Shown one piece after another: positions 42,107 to 52,093 of a stretch of 64,000 bases of DNA. Within the stretch, counting starts at the first letter, position 1, and each line of letters starts with the position of its first letter. A program made the position numbers and the translations under genes. The notes below the pieces were generated by a model. That model did no database searches, was not told the DNA's origin, and saw only the letters and a program-made list of their open reading frames with translations. Source of the stretch: Rhizobium sp. BK251 (GTDB lineage Bacteria; Pseudomonadota; Alphaproteobacteria; Rhizobiales; Rhizobiaceae); NCBI RefSeq assembly GCF_004345245.1, contig NZ_SLUQ01000005.1, positions 186,001 to 250,000 on the forward strand, read 5' to 3'.

Positions 42107-44644
42107 ATGCGTTTTCCAAGAACCAACTTCAACACCGACTCAGCGGACCTTCCCGAGGGCTTCGAGCCCGATCGCCCCCTGACGGGCAACGGGGAACCGC
42201 TCCTAGACCCCTTCGCCGATCCGGCCGCCCCCGCCTGGCAGCGCGCCTTCGCACTGGCGCCGAATGTCCGCTTTACGCGCACGCCGCAAAGCCAGATCGC
42301 AATGCGCCGGGGCGCCGACCATGATGCGGCGGATGCAGCCGCGGCCGGTTCGGTGCATCAGGATAGTGTTTCACCGAAGTCGAACGTTGAGCCGACTGTT
42401 GCCCAGGTCGCAGTGACTTCACCGCCCACCAATACGCAGCAGGCGGCGGCCAAAGGCCCGTTTGATGCCCGCCGTATGGATGCGCAGGCCCCGCTCGCGC
42501 GTCCCGCTCCCCGCAGCGACGATCGCAGGCTCATCGTGAAGAGGGCGCAACCGAAGACAGAGGTCGCGCCGCCCGTCGCCGTCATGCCGCAGCCGTTGCC
42601 GACTGAAACCTTGCCGAGAGTTCACATGCCAATCACCACGTCCAACACATCACCGTTTGCCGGGCTCTCGGATTTTGCCTTCTGGGAAGGCGCCTCCCTC
42701 GATGTCGGAACAGTCGAGACAGCTCCGCAGCCGTCTATGGTGGTAAAGCCGCTTCCAGCGGTGTCGCAGCGGCGCGAGCAGGTCGTCGTGAGACCCAGTG
42801 TCGAGATAGCGCCGGACTCGATCGCCTCGCGTTTCCGCATCGTCGAGTGCCGCGCGCAGGCCCGCCCATCCCAGAACGTCGCGATGCCGGTTCAGCCTGT
42901 CGCAGCTCCAGTCGCACGCGATCCGGGTGCCGCCGCTTCAACGCCGGTTCAGGCGAAGCCCGCGGTCGTCGAGCTGCCGCCGGCCATCCTCGAGGTCGAA
43001 AAGAGCGAGCAGGCAACCCCACCGGAGCCGGCGGTACGCCAGCAGCAGGAACAGTTGCGCCGTGACATCGCCTTGCCGCGCCAGTCCGTGCAGCGCGTCG
43101 CCCCGCCTCAGCGCGTGGTGCCGGAGTATGAATTCCCGCCGCGCGAACTCCTGCAGGAGCCTGTCGAGCGACTGGGCGAGATCATGTCGCAGGAGACGCT
43201 GGAGCAGAACGCAGGGCTTCTCGAAAGCGTTCTCGAGGATTTCGGGGTCAAGGGCGAGATCATCCATGTCCGGCCCGGCCCGGTCGTGACGCTCTATGAA
43301 TTCGAACCGGCTCCGGGCGTCAAATCCTCGCGCGTCATCGGTCTTGCCGATGACATCGCCCGCTCGATGTCGGCGCTTTCCGCACGCGTCGCCGTCGTGC
43401 CCGGCCGCAACGTCATCGGCATCGAACTGCCGAATGCGACGCGCGAGACCGTCTATTTCCGCGAGATGATCGAATCGGGAGATTTCGCCAAGAGCAGCTA
43501 CAAGCTGGCGCTCGGCCTGGGCAAGACGATCGGCGGCGAGCCTGTCATCGCCGAGCTTGCGAAGATGCCGCATCTGCTCGTCGCCGGCACCACCGGCTCG
43601 GGCAAGTCGGTGGCGATCAACACGATGATCTTGTCGCTGCTCTACCGGCTGACGCCGGAGGAGTGCCGACTCATCATGGTCGATCCCAAGATGCTGGAGC
43701 TTTCCGTCTATGACGGCATTCCGCACCTGCTGACGCCTGTTGTCACCGATCCCAAGAAGGCGGTGATGGCCCTGAAATGGGCGGTGCGCGAGATGGAGGA
43801 CCGCTACAGGAAGATGTCGCGGCTCGGCGTGCGCAACATCGACGGCTACAATTCCCGTGTCGCCATTGCCCGTGAGAAGGGCGAAACGATCCATGTGATG
43901 GTGCAGACCGGCTTCGAGAAGGGCACCGGCATTCCGATCGAGGAAAGCCAGGAGCTGGACCTGACGCCGATGCCCTATATCGTCGTCATCGTCGACGAGA
44001 TGGCCGACCTGATGATGGTCGCCGGCAAGGAGATCGAGGGCGCGATCCAGCGCCTCGCCCAGATGGCGCGTGCCGCAGGCATCCACCTGATCATGGCGAC
44101 GCAGCGCCCCTCGGTCGATGTCATCACCGGCACGATCAAGGCAAACTTCCCGACGCGCATCTCGTTTCAGGTGACCTCGAAGATCGACAGCCGCACCATC
44201 CTGGGCGAACAGGGAGCCGAGCAGCTCCTCGGCCAGGGCGACATGCTGCACATGCAGGGCGGCGGCCGCATCGCCCGCGTTCACGGTCCCTTTGTCTCCG
44301 ACCACGAGGTCGAGAAGGTCGTTGCGCACCTGAAGACGCAGGGGCGCCCGGAATACCTCGAAACCGTCACCGCCGACGAGGACGAGGACGAAGAGGCCGA
44401 GGAAGGCGGCGCCGTCTTCGACAAGAGCGCCATGGGCGCGGAAGATGGCGACGACCTCTACGAGAAGGCCGTCAAGGTGGTCATGCGCGACAAGAAGTGC
44501 TCGACCTCCTATATCCAGCGGCGGCTCGGCATCGGTTACAACCGCGCCGCCTCGCTCGTCGAGCGCATGGAGAAGGAAGGGCTGGTCGGTCCCGCAAACC
44601 ATGTCGGAAAGCGCGAGATCGTCTCGGGTCGGACGGAGGACTAA
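42107..44644 (+). CDS. ftsK: FtsK/SpoIIIE-type DNA translocase without membrane domain
   Basis: An 845-residue protein. Residues 1-330 are a Pro/Ala/Gln-rich linker with no membrane helix. The motor has Walker [20 protein letters not shown] and Walker [18 protein letters not shown], and the RecA-like core ends near 760. The C-terminal gamma winged helix ([30 protein letters not shown]) reads polar DNA motifs. Classical FtsK has four N-terminal helices that anchor it at the septum; they are missing here, so this is probably a soluble second FtsK. The upstream in-frame sequence is not hydrophobic. Confidence 0.92.
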   Translation: MRFPRTNFNTDSADLPEGFEPDRPLTGNGEPLLDPFADPAAPAWQRAFALAPNVRFTRTPQSQIAMRRGADHDAADAAAAGSVHQDSVSPKSNVEPTVAQVAVTSPPTNTQQAAAKGPFDARRMDAQAPLARPAPRSDDRRLIVKRAQPKTEVAPPVAVMPQPLPTETLPRVHMPITTSNTSPFAGLSDFAFWEGASLDVGTVETAPQPSMVVKPLPAVSQRREQVVVRPSVEIAPDSIASRFRIVECRAQARPSQNVAMPVQPVAAPVARDPGAAASTPVQAKPAVVELPPAILEVEKSEQATPPEPAVRQQQEQLRRDIALPRQSVQRVAPPQRVVPEYEFPPRELLQEPVERLGEIMSQETLEQNAGLLESVLEDFGVKGEIIHVRPGPVVTLYEFEPAPGVKSSRVIGLADDIARSMSALSARVAVVPGRNVIGIELPNATRETVYFREMIESGDFAKSSYKLALGLGKTIGGEPVIAELAKMPHLLVAGTTGSGKSVAINTMILSLLYRLTPEECRLIMVDPKMLELSVYDGIPHLLTPVVTDPKKAVMALKWAVREMEDRYRKMSRLGVRNIDGYNSRVAIAREKGETIHVMVQTGFEKGTGIPIEESQELDLTPMPYIVVIVDEMADLMMVAGKEIEGAIQRLAQMARAAGIHLIMATQRPSVDVITGTIKANFPTRISFQVTSKIDSRTILGEQGAEQLLGQGDMLHMQGGGRIARVHGPFVSDHEVEKVVAHLKTQGRPEYLETVTADEDEDEEAEEGGAVFDKSAMGAEDGDDLYEKAVKVVMRDKKCSTSYIQRRLGIGYNRAASLVERMEKEGLVGPANHVGKREIVSGRTED

Positions 44645-45159
44645 GGGGCGCCCTGGTGCGCCGACAGGGCCAGCTCAACAGTCTCGCGGACGAAGTCCGT
44701 CTTGCCGCCGGTATAGGTGTCCCAGTCGCCATTGGCCTCGCGCATCAGCCGGAGCTTGAGGGCCGCATAGGCCTCCGCCCGCTCGGGATGTGTTCTGAGA
44801 TAGTCGCGAAAGGCGATCCGGTCCCTGAGCACGGCGTTGTCTGCAGTACAGAGATAGAGCCGCGCGCCATAGGAGCCCCTGCCGCTGGTGAAGGTAAAGG
44901 TCTGCTGGCCGTACTTGTCGCCGTGGAAGGTATAGGCCTGGAGGCTTTTCACCCGGTCGACCGCAGGGCCGAGCAAATCATCGCCCGCAAAGACCGCGTG
45001 AAGGTCGATCTTCGGCTTGGCCGATAGCCCCGGCACCGAGGTGCTGCCGACATGATGGAAGACCGGCGAGAGGTCTGACAGCAACGGCCTGAGTTCCTCG
45101 ACGATGCGTTCGAAAAGTTGCGGCCATTCGGGATCGTAGGGAACGACGACGATGGCCAT
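44641..45159 (-). CDS. GrpB family nucleotidyltransferase-fold protein
   Basis: A 172-residue protein with the GrpB signatures [17 protein letters not shown] and [20 protein letters not shown], and a [22 protein letters not shown] helix near residue 125. The fold is nucleotidyltransferase-like, and the family's function is not settled. The ATG at 45159 is 17 bp after the phnN stop, so it is probably the last gene of the phosphonate transcript. Its end overlaps ftsK by 4 bp. Confidence 0.85.
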   Translation of the reverse strand: MAIVVVPYDPEWPQLFERIVEELRPLLSDLSPVFHHVGSTSVPGLSAKPKIDLHAVFAGDDLLGPAVDRVKSLQAYTFHGDKYGQQTFTFTSGRGSYGARLYLCTADNAVLRDRIAFRDYLRTHPERAEAYAALKLRLMREANGDWDTYTGGKTDFVRETVELALSAHQGAP

Positions 45160-45176
45160 GTAATCTCCGTAGCCGG

Positions 45177-45776
45177 CTAATCGGTCCTGCCGAGGAAGCT
45201 GTCCAGCACCTCGATGATCTTGTGTTCGGCCTCTTCGAGGGAGCCGCTGTTGTCGATATCGATTACGTCGTAGTCGCCCCTCACGGTCAGGGGACCGCGT
45301 GCCAGGCGCGCCATGATGTCCTCGTGCGTCTCGCGGCCACGCGCTTCGAGACGCTTGGCGAGCACCTCGGGGCGGGCCGTCACATTGATCACCTTCAGGC
45401 GTGGGAAAGCGGCCTGGAAATGATGCAGGGCAGAACGCGAGCCATTGGCGATCACGAGATCGCCGCGCGACAGCGCGACGGAGACCTCCGCCGGAATGCC
45501 GTATCTGAGGCCATGGGCCTCCCACCAGACGACGAAGGCGCCTGCCTGTTCCATCGCCGTGAATCCGGCGTCGGAAACGCCGATATGTTCCTCGCCGCCG
45601 GCCTCGCCGTCCCGGGTAATGAAGCGGCGGACGAAGTGAACATCGGGGCGGCCGTCAAAATGGCGTGCCGCGAGCGACATCAGAGTGTCCTTGCCGGCGC
45701 CGGACGGGCCGACGACGACCACCATGACGCCGACGGCATCCTGCCGCTCGGGCTGGCTTTGGGCCGTGCTCGTCAT
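45177..45776 (-). CDS. phnN: Ribose 1,5-bisphosphate phosphokinase PhnN
   Basis: A 199-residue P-loop kinase with GPSGAGKDTLMS at residue 23 and a guanylate-kinase-like core (RRFITRDGEAGGEEHIGV). It phosphorylates ribose 1,5-bisphosphate to PRPP, the last step that returns the phosphonate-derived ribose phosphate to metabolism. Its start overlaps the end of phnM by 4 bp. Confidence 0.94.
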   Translation of the reverse strand: MTSTAQSQPERQDAVGVMVVVVGPSGAGKDTLMSLAARHFDGRPDVHFVRRFITRDGEAGGEEHIGVSDAGFTAMEQAGAFVVWWEAHGLRYGIPAEVSVALSRGDLVIANGSRSALHHFQAAFPRLKVINVTARPEVLAKRLEARGRETHEDIMARLARGPLTVRGDYDVIDIDNSGSLEEAEHKIIEVLDSFLGRTD

Positions 45777-46912
45777 GCCACCCGGCGTCCTTCGCGCCAG
45801 ACCGAACGCGTCACCGGCACGCCGTGATCGCGATGGACGCGCACGAGATCGGCCCTCAGGCCAGTCGCGATGCGGCCGCGATCGTCGAGGCTGACGGTGC
45901 GCGCGGGCGTCGCCGTTACCATGGCGATCGCCTTCGGGAGCGAAATGGATTCGATCTCGTCGGCAAGGATGAACGGCGCGTGCAGGAGGCTGAGCGGTAC
46001 GTAGTCCGACGAAAGCACGTCGAGGACATCAATCTCGGCAAGCTCGCGGGCGGCGATGTTGCCCGAATGGGAAACGCCGCGCACGATGTTCGGCGCACCC
46101 ATCAGGACGCTCATGCCGGCGCGGTGGGAGGCTCTTGCAGCCTCGACGCTGGTCGGGAATTCAGCAAGCCGTACGCCGTTGCCGATTGCCTCGTCCACAT
46201 GCGCCAGCGTCGCGTCGTCGTGGCTCGCGACGGTAATGCCGCGCGCGGCGCAGACCTCGGCGATCGCATTGCGATGCGGCGTGGAGTTGCGGGCCGATTC
46301 CTCGAGCCGCTTTTCGACGAAACGGGCGAAGACCTCGTCAGAGAGGCCGCGCTTCTTCTGGTAATAGTAGACGTACTTCTCCATGGTCTGGAACTGGCGC
46401 TGGCCGGGAGCGTGGTCCATCAGGGAGACGAGGCGGACATGCGTGTCGTTCTCGAAGTCGGCGAAGTGCTGCAGCACGTTGTCGGCTGAGACCTCGCAGC
46501 GAAGATGCAGCAGGTGCTCGGCGCGCAGGCGGCCCTGCTTCTCGGCGGCCTCGATGGCGTCTGCCATGTCGCGCATCTCGCCATGCTCGAAGCCGCCGTC
46601 CTCGTCGGCACCCATCCGCAGGCAGTCGAAGACGGTGGTGATGCCCGAGGTAACGATCTGGGCGTCATGGGCCTGGATGGCGGCCGTCTTGTCCCAGCGG
46701 ATGCCGGGACGCGGCTGGTAGTGACCCTCCAGATGGTCCGTATGCAGCTCTACCAGGCCCGGGATCAGGTAGTCGCCTTCGAAATCCTCGCCGACAGTCG
46801 AATGTCCCTCGGAGACATCCGCAATCCTGCCGTCGCGAATGAGGACGCTGCCGGAGATCACGTCGTCTTCGAGGACGATGCGGGCGTTGGAGAAGACGGT
46901 TTCCTTCGTCAT
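45773..46912 (-). CDS. phnM: Alpha-D-ribose 1-methylphosphonate 5-triphosphate diphosphatase PhnM
   Basis: A 379-residue amidohydrolase-fold protein. The metal site starts at GLVELHTDHLEGHYQPRPG and continues at TVASHDDATLAHVDEA. PhnM removes pyrophosphate from the PhnGHI product before PhnJ cleavage. The ATG at 46912 is chosen because the family starts right there; upstream in-frame residues overlap DUF1045 and are not similar. It sits between DUF1045 and phnN in the same transcript. Confidence 0.95.
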   Translation of the reverse strand: MTKETVFSNARIVLEDDVISGSVLIRDGRIADVSEGHSTVGEDFEGDYLIPGLVELHTDHLEGHYQPRPGIRWDKTAAIQAHDAQIVTSGITTVFDCLRMGADEDGGFEHGEMRDMADAIEAAEKQGRLRAEHLLHLRCEVSADNVLQHFADFENDTHVRLVSLMDHAPGQRQFQTMEKYVYYYQKKRGLSDEVFARFVEKRLEESARNSTPHRNAIAEVCAARGITVASHDDATLAHVDEAIGNGVRLAEFPTSVEAARASHRAGMSVLMGAPNIVRGVSHSGNIAARELAEIDVLDVLSSDYVPLSLLHAPFILADEIESISLPKAIAMVTATPARTVSLDDRGRIATGLRADLVRVHRDHGVPVTRSVWREGRRVA

Positions 46913-46922
46913 GTCAGGTCTT

Positions 46923-47618
46923 TCAGCTTTGGGCGCCGGCAAGCGGCAGCCAGGAATGAACGGTAAAGGGGCCTCCGCGCGTCTCCTCGACGAAGACGGC
47001 GAGCCCGGAGATGGCAAGCGGCCGCCCGGTATGGGCCGCGAAGCGCTCGGTCAGAATAGCATTCATAGCATCCGAATGCTCGGGCGGAACCTGCCCGGTC
47101 AGGGTCATGTGAAAACGGAATTCGTCCATGACATAGGGATATCCCCAGCGCATCAGGTTGGCGCGCTCGCGTTCCGTCAGCCTTTCAGGCTTGCGCCGCG
47201 CGACGTCGGCTTCGGAAAGCGCGGCGCGGAAGGGCTCGAAGGCCTTGACCACGCTTGCGGAAAAATCCTGCAGCGGCTGGTGCAGCGAGCCGGGAACAAG
47301 CGCGAAGAACCGGCCGATGCGGCCGAGCACCAATTCGGGAATCTCGAAAGCATGCGTGCGCGCAGCAAAATCCTCCGCAACCTCCAGGAGATCGCGCTCG
47401 CGCACAGAGGCGGCGAGTGCGAAAGGCGCTTTCAGCGTCGCATGAAAGCCGTAGCGCCGCGGATCAGCCGTCAGCTCGAACTGGTCGCCCACGGAGAGGC
47501 CGTCATGCTCCGGCACGGCAAAGGCGCTGCCGGTGAAGGCGTCTCGGCCAAGCCACCGGGCCGCCAGCCCGGTCAAAGGATCGTCCTTCGGCGGCGTGAA
47601 ATAGAGAGCGTAGCGCAA
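46923..47618 (-). CDS. DUF1045 phosphonate-operon protein with 2H phosphoesterase motifs
   Basis: A 231-residue protein of the family found only in phosphonate operons (TIGR03223 type). It has two His-x-Thr motifs, YGFHATLKAPF and FRFHMTLTGQV, the active site of 2H phosphoesterases that open cyclic phosphates. The C-P lyase product is a 1,2-cyclic phosphate normally opened by PhnP, and no phnP is seen here. It may do that job; this is inference. It begins the phnM-N part of the transcript after a 135-bp gap. Confidence 0.85.
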   Translation of the reverse strand: MRYALYFTPPKDDPLTGLAARWLGRDAFTGSAFAVPEHDGLSVGDQFELTADPRRYGFHATLKAPFALAASVRERDLLEVAEDFAARTHAFEIPELVLGRIGRFFALVPGSLHQPLQDFSASVVKAFEPFRAALSEADVARRKPERLTERERANLMRWGYPYVMDEFRFHMTLTGQVPPEHSDAMNAILTERFAAHTGRPLAISGLAVFVEETRGGPFTVHSWLPLAGAQS

Positions 47619-47753
47619 GGCTGAAAATCCTTGGAAATCTTCCGGACAGGGAGCGCAATGTGCGGTGATTTGGCGGCAAGCCGCAAGCAGGCTTCGGCTA
47701 AAAGATTTCCGTGACAGAATGATGAAGCGACTGTGGCGCCGCCGGGTTTTTTC

Positions 47754-49094
47754 TCAGCGCGAGTTCGTTCCCATCAGCCGGTGGCGCAGCGCATTCGATG
47801 CCATGTCAAACAGGAAGACGACGATGAGGATCAGGACGACCATGTAGGCGACGTTCTGCCAGTTCGAATTGGTACGCATCGCCTCCCAGAGTTTGAGGCC
47901 GATGCCGCCCGCTCCGACCGCGCCGATGATCGTCGCACCGCGCACGTTCGATTCCCACTGGTAGAGCGTCTGGCTGACGATGACAGGCACGAGTTGCGGC
48001 ATGATGCCGAAGCGGTGCACGAGGATCGGAGACGCGCCGGTGGACTTGATGCCCTCGCGCGGCTTGTTGTCGATGTTTTCAAGGCCTTCGGAATAGAGCT
48101 TGCCGAGCGTACCTGTCTCCGTGAGAAAAATCGCGCCCGAGCCTGCCAGCGGACCGGGGCCGAAGGCGCGGGTGAGGAAGAGGGCCCAGATCAGCATGTC
48201 GACCGAACGCAGGAAATCGAAGAAGCGTTTCAGGAGCTGATTGAAGAAGCGGTTCGGCGTGATGTTGCGCGCAGCGATGAAGGCCAGCGGGAAGGCGGCG
48301 AGCGCACCGAGCAGCGTGCCGAGGAACGCCATCACGATGGTCTGAAAGAGTTTGGTCCAGACGTCGCCATGCTGCCAGGCGCTATTGTTCCAGATATTGT
48401 CGAAAGCCAGCGAGAGATTGGATTGGTCCGGCTCGATGCGCGGGCCCGACACGATCATGCTGATGACATCGCCGGCCGGCTTGTCGAAGAAGGGCGAGCG
48501 GGTATCGAAGATGAAGTTCGGCCAGCCGAAGAACTTCTTGCGGATCTTAATACGATGCGCCGCGATGCTGACCTCGCCAGAAATGCCCATATTGGCTATG
48601 ACATTGTCGTCGTAGACAGTCATCCAGGCAGGCACGGCGCCCTCGACCTTTGGCGTGTCGCCAGAGATATCGACGGGGACGGTCATTCCGTGTGCCGTCA
48701 GCAGCACCTCGCTCTTGCTGATCTCGATCGTGCGGCTGCTGCCGCTGACGGAGACGGCGACGCTGCCGTCGGGGCGGTTCACGATCCAGTCCGGATGCGG
48801 GTTGTCGCCAAGCGGCGAGAAGCGTGGATATTTGACCGTGATTGCGTCGCCCGAGACGCGGAATTCCGGCTGCACGTCGTAGCTCACCCATTGGACAAGG
48901 TAGAGACCGACACGCTCCCAGCGCGCTTCGGCGACAAGCCTCGGCAGATCGAAGAACCAGACTGCGTACATGCAGTAGAGGAGCGTGCCGATCGCGATCA
49001 TGAGCCCGCCGAAGCGTCGCGTGAATGACCGCCGGAAATAGTCCGGATAGCGGGCTTCGATTTCTTGCATGCGGCGTGCGTCGATGACCGTCAT
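47754..49094 (-). CDS. phnE: Phosphonate ABC transporter permease PhnE2 with extended loop
   Basis: A 446-residue permease. The first helix (about residues 20-45) is followed by a strand-rich segment of about 170 residues that includes VSVSGSSRTIEISKSEV, probably periplasmic. The conserved permease domain with the binding-protein-dependent loop QWESNVRGATIIGAVGAGGIG ends the protein. It pairs with the adjacent 320-residue PhnE. Large second permeases of this kind occur in rhizobial PhoCDET/PhnCDEE importers. The ATG at 49094 starts 7 bp after the upstream PhnE stop. Confidence 0.92.
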   Translation of the reverse strand: MTVIDARRMQEIEARYPDYFRRSFTRRFGGLMIAIGTLLYCMYAVWFFDLPRLVAEARWERVGLYLVQWVSYDVQPEFRVSGDAITVKYPRFSPLGDNPHPDWIVNRPDGSVAVSVSGSSRTIEISKSEVLLTAHGMTVPVDISGDTPKVEGAVPAWMTVYDDNVIANMGISGEVSIAAHRIKIRKKFFGWPNFIFDTRSPFFDKPAGDVISMIVSGPRIEPDQSNLSLAFDNIWNNSAWQHGDVWTKLFQTIVMAFLGTLLGALAAFPLAFIAARNITPNRFFNQLLKRFFDFLRSVDMLIWALFLTRAFGPGPLAGSGAIFLTETGTLGKLYSEGLENIDNKPREGIKSTGASPILVHRFGIMPQLVPVIVSQTLYQWESNVRGATIIGAVGAGGIGLKLWEAMRTNSNWQNVAYMVVLILIVVFLFDMASNALRHRLMGTNSR

Positions 49095-49101
49095 GGCAAC
49101 C

Positions 49102-50064
49102 TCAATGCTGCAAAAGGAAGGCGTGTTCGCCGACAAGCCTGCGCCGGATCCAGGCAGAGAACTGGTCGACGGCGACGACGGTGATGAAGAGCAGGAGAAC
49201 GAGCGCCAGCGTCTTGGCCCCGAAGCCGCGCGAGATCGAGAGCTTGAGTTCCTCGCCGATGCCGCCGCCGCCGACGGCGCCGATGATGGTGGAAGCGCGC
49301 ACGTTGATCTCGAGCCGCAGAAGGGCGTAGGACATGAAATTCGGCATGACCTGCGGCAGCGCTGCGAAGCGGACGCGCTCGGTCCAGCTGGCGCCGACGG
49401 ACTTGATGCCCTCCACGGGCTTCATGTCGATGTTTTCAACCACTTCGTAGAAGAGCTTGCCGAGCGCGCCGATCGTATGGAGGCTGACCGCGATGATGGC
49501 GGCCACGGGCCCAATCGACAGAACCGCCGAGAACAGCCCGGCGATGACGATCTCCGGAAAGGCGCGAAGGAATTCCATGAAGCGCTTGACGACAATGCGC
49601 AGCGGATTGGAAGGCGAGAGATTGCGCGCCGCAAGAAAGCTGAGAGGGGCCGCGAAGACAAAGCCGATGATGGTCGAAAGGATCGCGATGTTGATCGTCA
49701 CGATCATCAGCTCGAAATATTCCGGGATGTAGAAACCGCCCCAGATATAGACGCGGCCCTCCGCGAAGTTGAACTCCTCGCCGCCTCCGGCATTGGGGCT
49801 GGCGATGTCGAAGAGCGCGCGCCAGACGTCGCTCCACTCCTTCGGGATGAGCCAGCTCACGAAATCGAAGAGGTGCGGCAGGCGCTCGAAAAAATGGCCG
49901 GCATTGCTCTCGTCGGCGAACCGGACCGAGCTGACAAAGGCGACGACGAGTATGGCAAGCCCGAGCAACGTGTAGAAACGCCGGCGCGCGACCATCCTGT
50001 CCCAGGCCTTTGCGACCTCGGCACTGTGCGGCTGAATATGCGGCTGCGTTTCGGCAATTGTCAT
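49102..50064 (-). CDS. phnE: Phosphonate ABC transporter permease PhnE1
   Basis: A 320-residue inner-membrane permease with the family's RLEINVRASTIIGAVGGGGIGEEL loop that contacts the ATPase PhnC. It is paired with the second permease downstream. The ATG at 50064 has GGAG upstream; an ATG at 50082 is the alternative. It imports phosphonates or phosphate delivered by PhnD. Confidence 0.94.
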   Translation of the reverse strand: MTIAETQPHIQPHSAEVAKAWDRMVARRRFYTLLGLAILVVAFVSSVRFADESNAGHFFERLPHLFDFVSWLIPKEWSDVWRALFDIASPNAGGGEEFNFAEGRVYIWGGFYIPEYFELMIVTINIAILSTIIGFVFAAPLSFLAARNLSPSNPLRIVVKRFMEFLRAFPEIVIAGLFSAVLSIGPVAAIIAVSLHTIGALGKLFYEVVENIDMKPVEGIKSVGASWTERVRFAALPQVMPNFMSYALLRLEINVRASTIIGAVGGGGIGEELKLSISRGFGAKTLALVLLLFITVVAVDQFSAWIRRRLVGEHAFLLQH

Positions 50065-50130
50065 CGGTAGCTCCGCGGTCAAAGCAACAGGGCGGCCGTT
50101 GCCGGCCGCCCTGCATGAAAACGAACGGTA

Positions 50131-51036
50131 CTAGCCGCCGATCGCCGCCTTGCGGGCGTCGATGATGGCCTGGTAGAATTCCGGCTTCACCGGAACGTAG
50201 CCCTTGTAGTCGCCGCCTTCGATGGCGCTGAAGCACTGTGCGTCCTTCTCCGGCAGGGCCGTGAAGAAGTCAGCCAGCTTCTTGTTCCAGTCTTCGCCGA
50301 GCGCGGTGCGAACGACCAGCGGGCCGTTCGGGATCAGCGGCGAACGCCAGACTTCGACGAGCTTGTTCGGGTCGACAGTGCCCTTGGCAACGGCCTTGTG
50401 GAACGTGCCGGAGGTGAAGCCGTCCATGAAATCGCCGATGCCCGAGGAATCGTCCACGGCGATGTCGACCTTGCCGTCATAGGCGGCGAGCAGGTTGTTC
50501 TCGTGGCCGCCGTTGAACTGCGTCTTGGAGAAGTACTGGTCGTTCGGCATGCCCGTATCGTTCGGGATCTGCGTGAGCGGGATCAGGTAGCCGGACGTGG
50601 AGTCCGGGTCGGCATAACCGAGCGTCTTGCCCTTGGCGTCCTTGATCGACTTGATGCCGGAGGACTTCAGCGCGAGGCCGATCGAGTAGTAGCCGGTCGA
50701 ACCGTCTTCCTGCTGCGTCGTCAGGATCGGCGTTACGGCCTTGGGGTCCTTGATGTAGGTCGCGGCGTAGCCGGAAGCGCCGAGCTCTGCGAAATCGAGC
50801 GTGCCGCCGAGAAGGCCCTGGATGACGCCGTCATAGTCGGCGGCCGGGAACAGCGAAACCTTCTCGAAGCCGAATTCCTTCTTGAGGTGATCGGCCAGGC
50901 AGGCGTAGTTGCGCAGGCGGTCAGCTTCGTTCTCGCCGCCGAGGATGCCGACGCGGAATTCCTTGAGGTCTTCAGCGGCAGCGGCGCCAGCGAGCGCCAG
51001 AAGCGCTGTGGCTGCAAAAAGGGCTTTCTTCAACAT
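50131..51036 (-). CDS. phnD: Phosphonate ABC transporter substrate-binding protein
   Basis: A 301-residue periplasmic protein with a signal peptide MLKKALFAATALLALAGAAA cut around residue 21. The mature start EFRVGILGGENEADRLRNYA matches the PhnD binding fold, with a Tyr/Ser/Asp-rich ligand region (SAGYYSIG-like and DDSSGIGDF). It captures phosphonates (and possibly phosphate) for PhnCEE. It lies between phnC and phnE1. Confidence 0.94.
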   Translation of the reverse strand: MLKKALFAATALLALAGAAAAEDLKEFRVGILGGENEADRLRNYACLADHLKKEFGFEKVSLFPAADYDGVIQGLLGGTLDFAELGASGYAATYIKDPKAVTPILTTQQEDGSTGYYSIGLALKSSGIKSIKDAKGKTLGYADPDSTSGYLIPLTQIPNDTGMPNDQYFSKTQFNGGHENNLLAAYDGKVDIAVDDSSGIGDFMDGFTSGTFHKAVAKGTVDPNKLVEVWRSPLIPNGPLVVRTALGEDWNKKLADFFTALPEKDAQCFSAIEGGDYKGYVPVKPEFYQAIIDARKAAIGG

Positions 51037-51128
51037 GGGTTCTCTCCTGATTTACCGGTGTCCCCGGGTGTCTTCCTGCTAAGAAGCTGATTGCCCTTGA
51101 CGCGGGCCTTCGATCCGGGCCGTCCCGA

Positions 51129-51977
51129 TCAGAGACCGGCCAGTGCCAGCGGCTGTACCGTGGCAGATTGGGTTGCCGCGGCATGCGCGGGAATGTTGAT
51201 GCTGGTCGAGGTCACGGTCTCGTCGATGCCGGCGCCATCCTTGTCCGTACCGTAGATCGCCGTGACTGCGGGAGCCGTCAGCTCGGACGGCTTGCCGTCG
51301 AAGACCACGCGCCCCGCAGCCATGCCGACGATGCGTTCGCAGTAGTTGCGCGCCGTATCCAGCGTGTGCAGGTTGGTGATGACGGTGATCCCCTCGCACT
51401 CGTTGATGTCGCGCAGTGCGTCCATCACGATCTTGGCGTTGAGCGGATCGAGCGAGGCGATCGGCTCGTCGGCCAGCACCATCTTCGGCTTCTGCATCAG
51501 GGCGCGAGCAATCGCCACGCGCTGCTGCTGTCCACCTGAAAGCGTGCCAGCCATCTGCATTGCCGTCTGCTCGATGCCGAGGCGTTCGAGCGCCGCGATC
51601 GCATGGATGCGTTCCTCGTGGCTGAAGATGTTGAGCAGGCTCAGCATGGTCGGGCGATGGTTCAGCCGGCCGAGCATGACATTTGTAAGCACATCCAGGC
51701 GGCCGACGAGATTGAATTGCTGGAAGATCATCGCGCAGTCGCGCTGCCAGTCGCGCAGCGCCTGTCCGCGCAGGGCAGAAACCTCGACGCCCGCGAACTG
51801 GATGGAGCCGGAGGTCGGCTCCGCGAGGCGGTTGATCATGCGAAGCAGCGTGGACTTTCCAGCGCCCGAACGACCGATGACGCCGACCATCTGGCCCTGC
51901 GGAATGTCCAACGTCACCGAATCGACTGCAAGCTTGTTTCCGAAGCGGCGGGTGACATTCCTGAGCGCGAGCATCAT
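51129..51977 (-). CDS. phnC: Phosphonate ABC transporter ATP-binding protein PhnC
   Basis: A 282-residue ATPase with Walker [15 protein letters not shown], signature [17 protein letters not shown] and Walker [14 protein letters not shown] roughly 30-residue C-terminal tail goes beyond the usual length. Powers PhnE1/E2. The two adjacent ATGs at 51977 and 51974 are both possible starts. A weak Pho-box-like sequence lies upstream. Confidence 0.95.
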   Translation of the reverse strand: MMLALRNVTRRFGNKLAVDSVTLDIPQGQMVGVIGRSGAGKSTLLRMINRLAEPTSGSIQFAGVEVSALRGQALRDWQRDCAMIFQQFNLVGRLDVLTNVMLGRLNHRPTMLSLLNIFSHEERIHAIAALERLGIEQTAMQMAGTLSGGQQQRVAIARALMQKPKMVLADEPIASLDPLNAKIVMDALRDINECEGITVITNLHTLDTARNYCERIVGMAAGRVVFDGKPSELTAPAVTAIYGTDKDGAGIDETVTSTSINIPAHAAATQSATVQPLALAGL

Positions 51978-52041
51978 GCCTTCTCTTTCACAGTTTTATC
52001 CAGACGCGAGATTGCCATTAGTCCCGCTGGATGAACCTTCG

Positions 52042-52070
52042 ATGTCAGATTTGTGTAACTGCTGTCACAA
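52042..52070. promoter_or_regulatory. Weak Pho-box-like sequence upstream of phnC
   Basis: TGTCAGATTTGTGTAACTGC followed by TGTCAC shows TGTCA-like units, the first pair at 11-bp spacing. The second unit is TGTAA and the orientation points away from phnC, so this is a low-confidence site. Confidence 0.25.
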
Positions 52071-52093
52071 TTGAGTGCATTGCCGCGTGGCGC

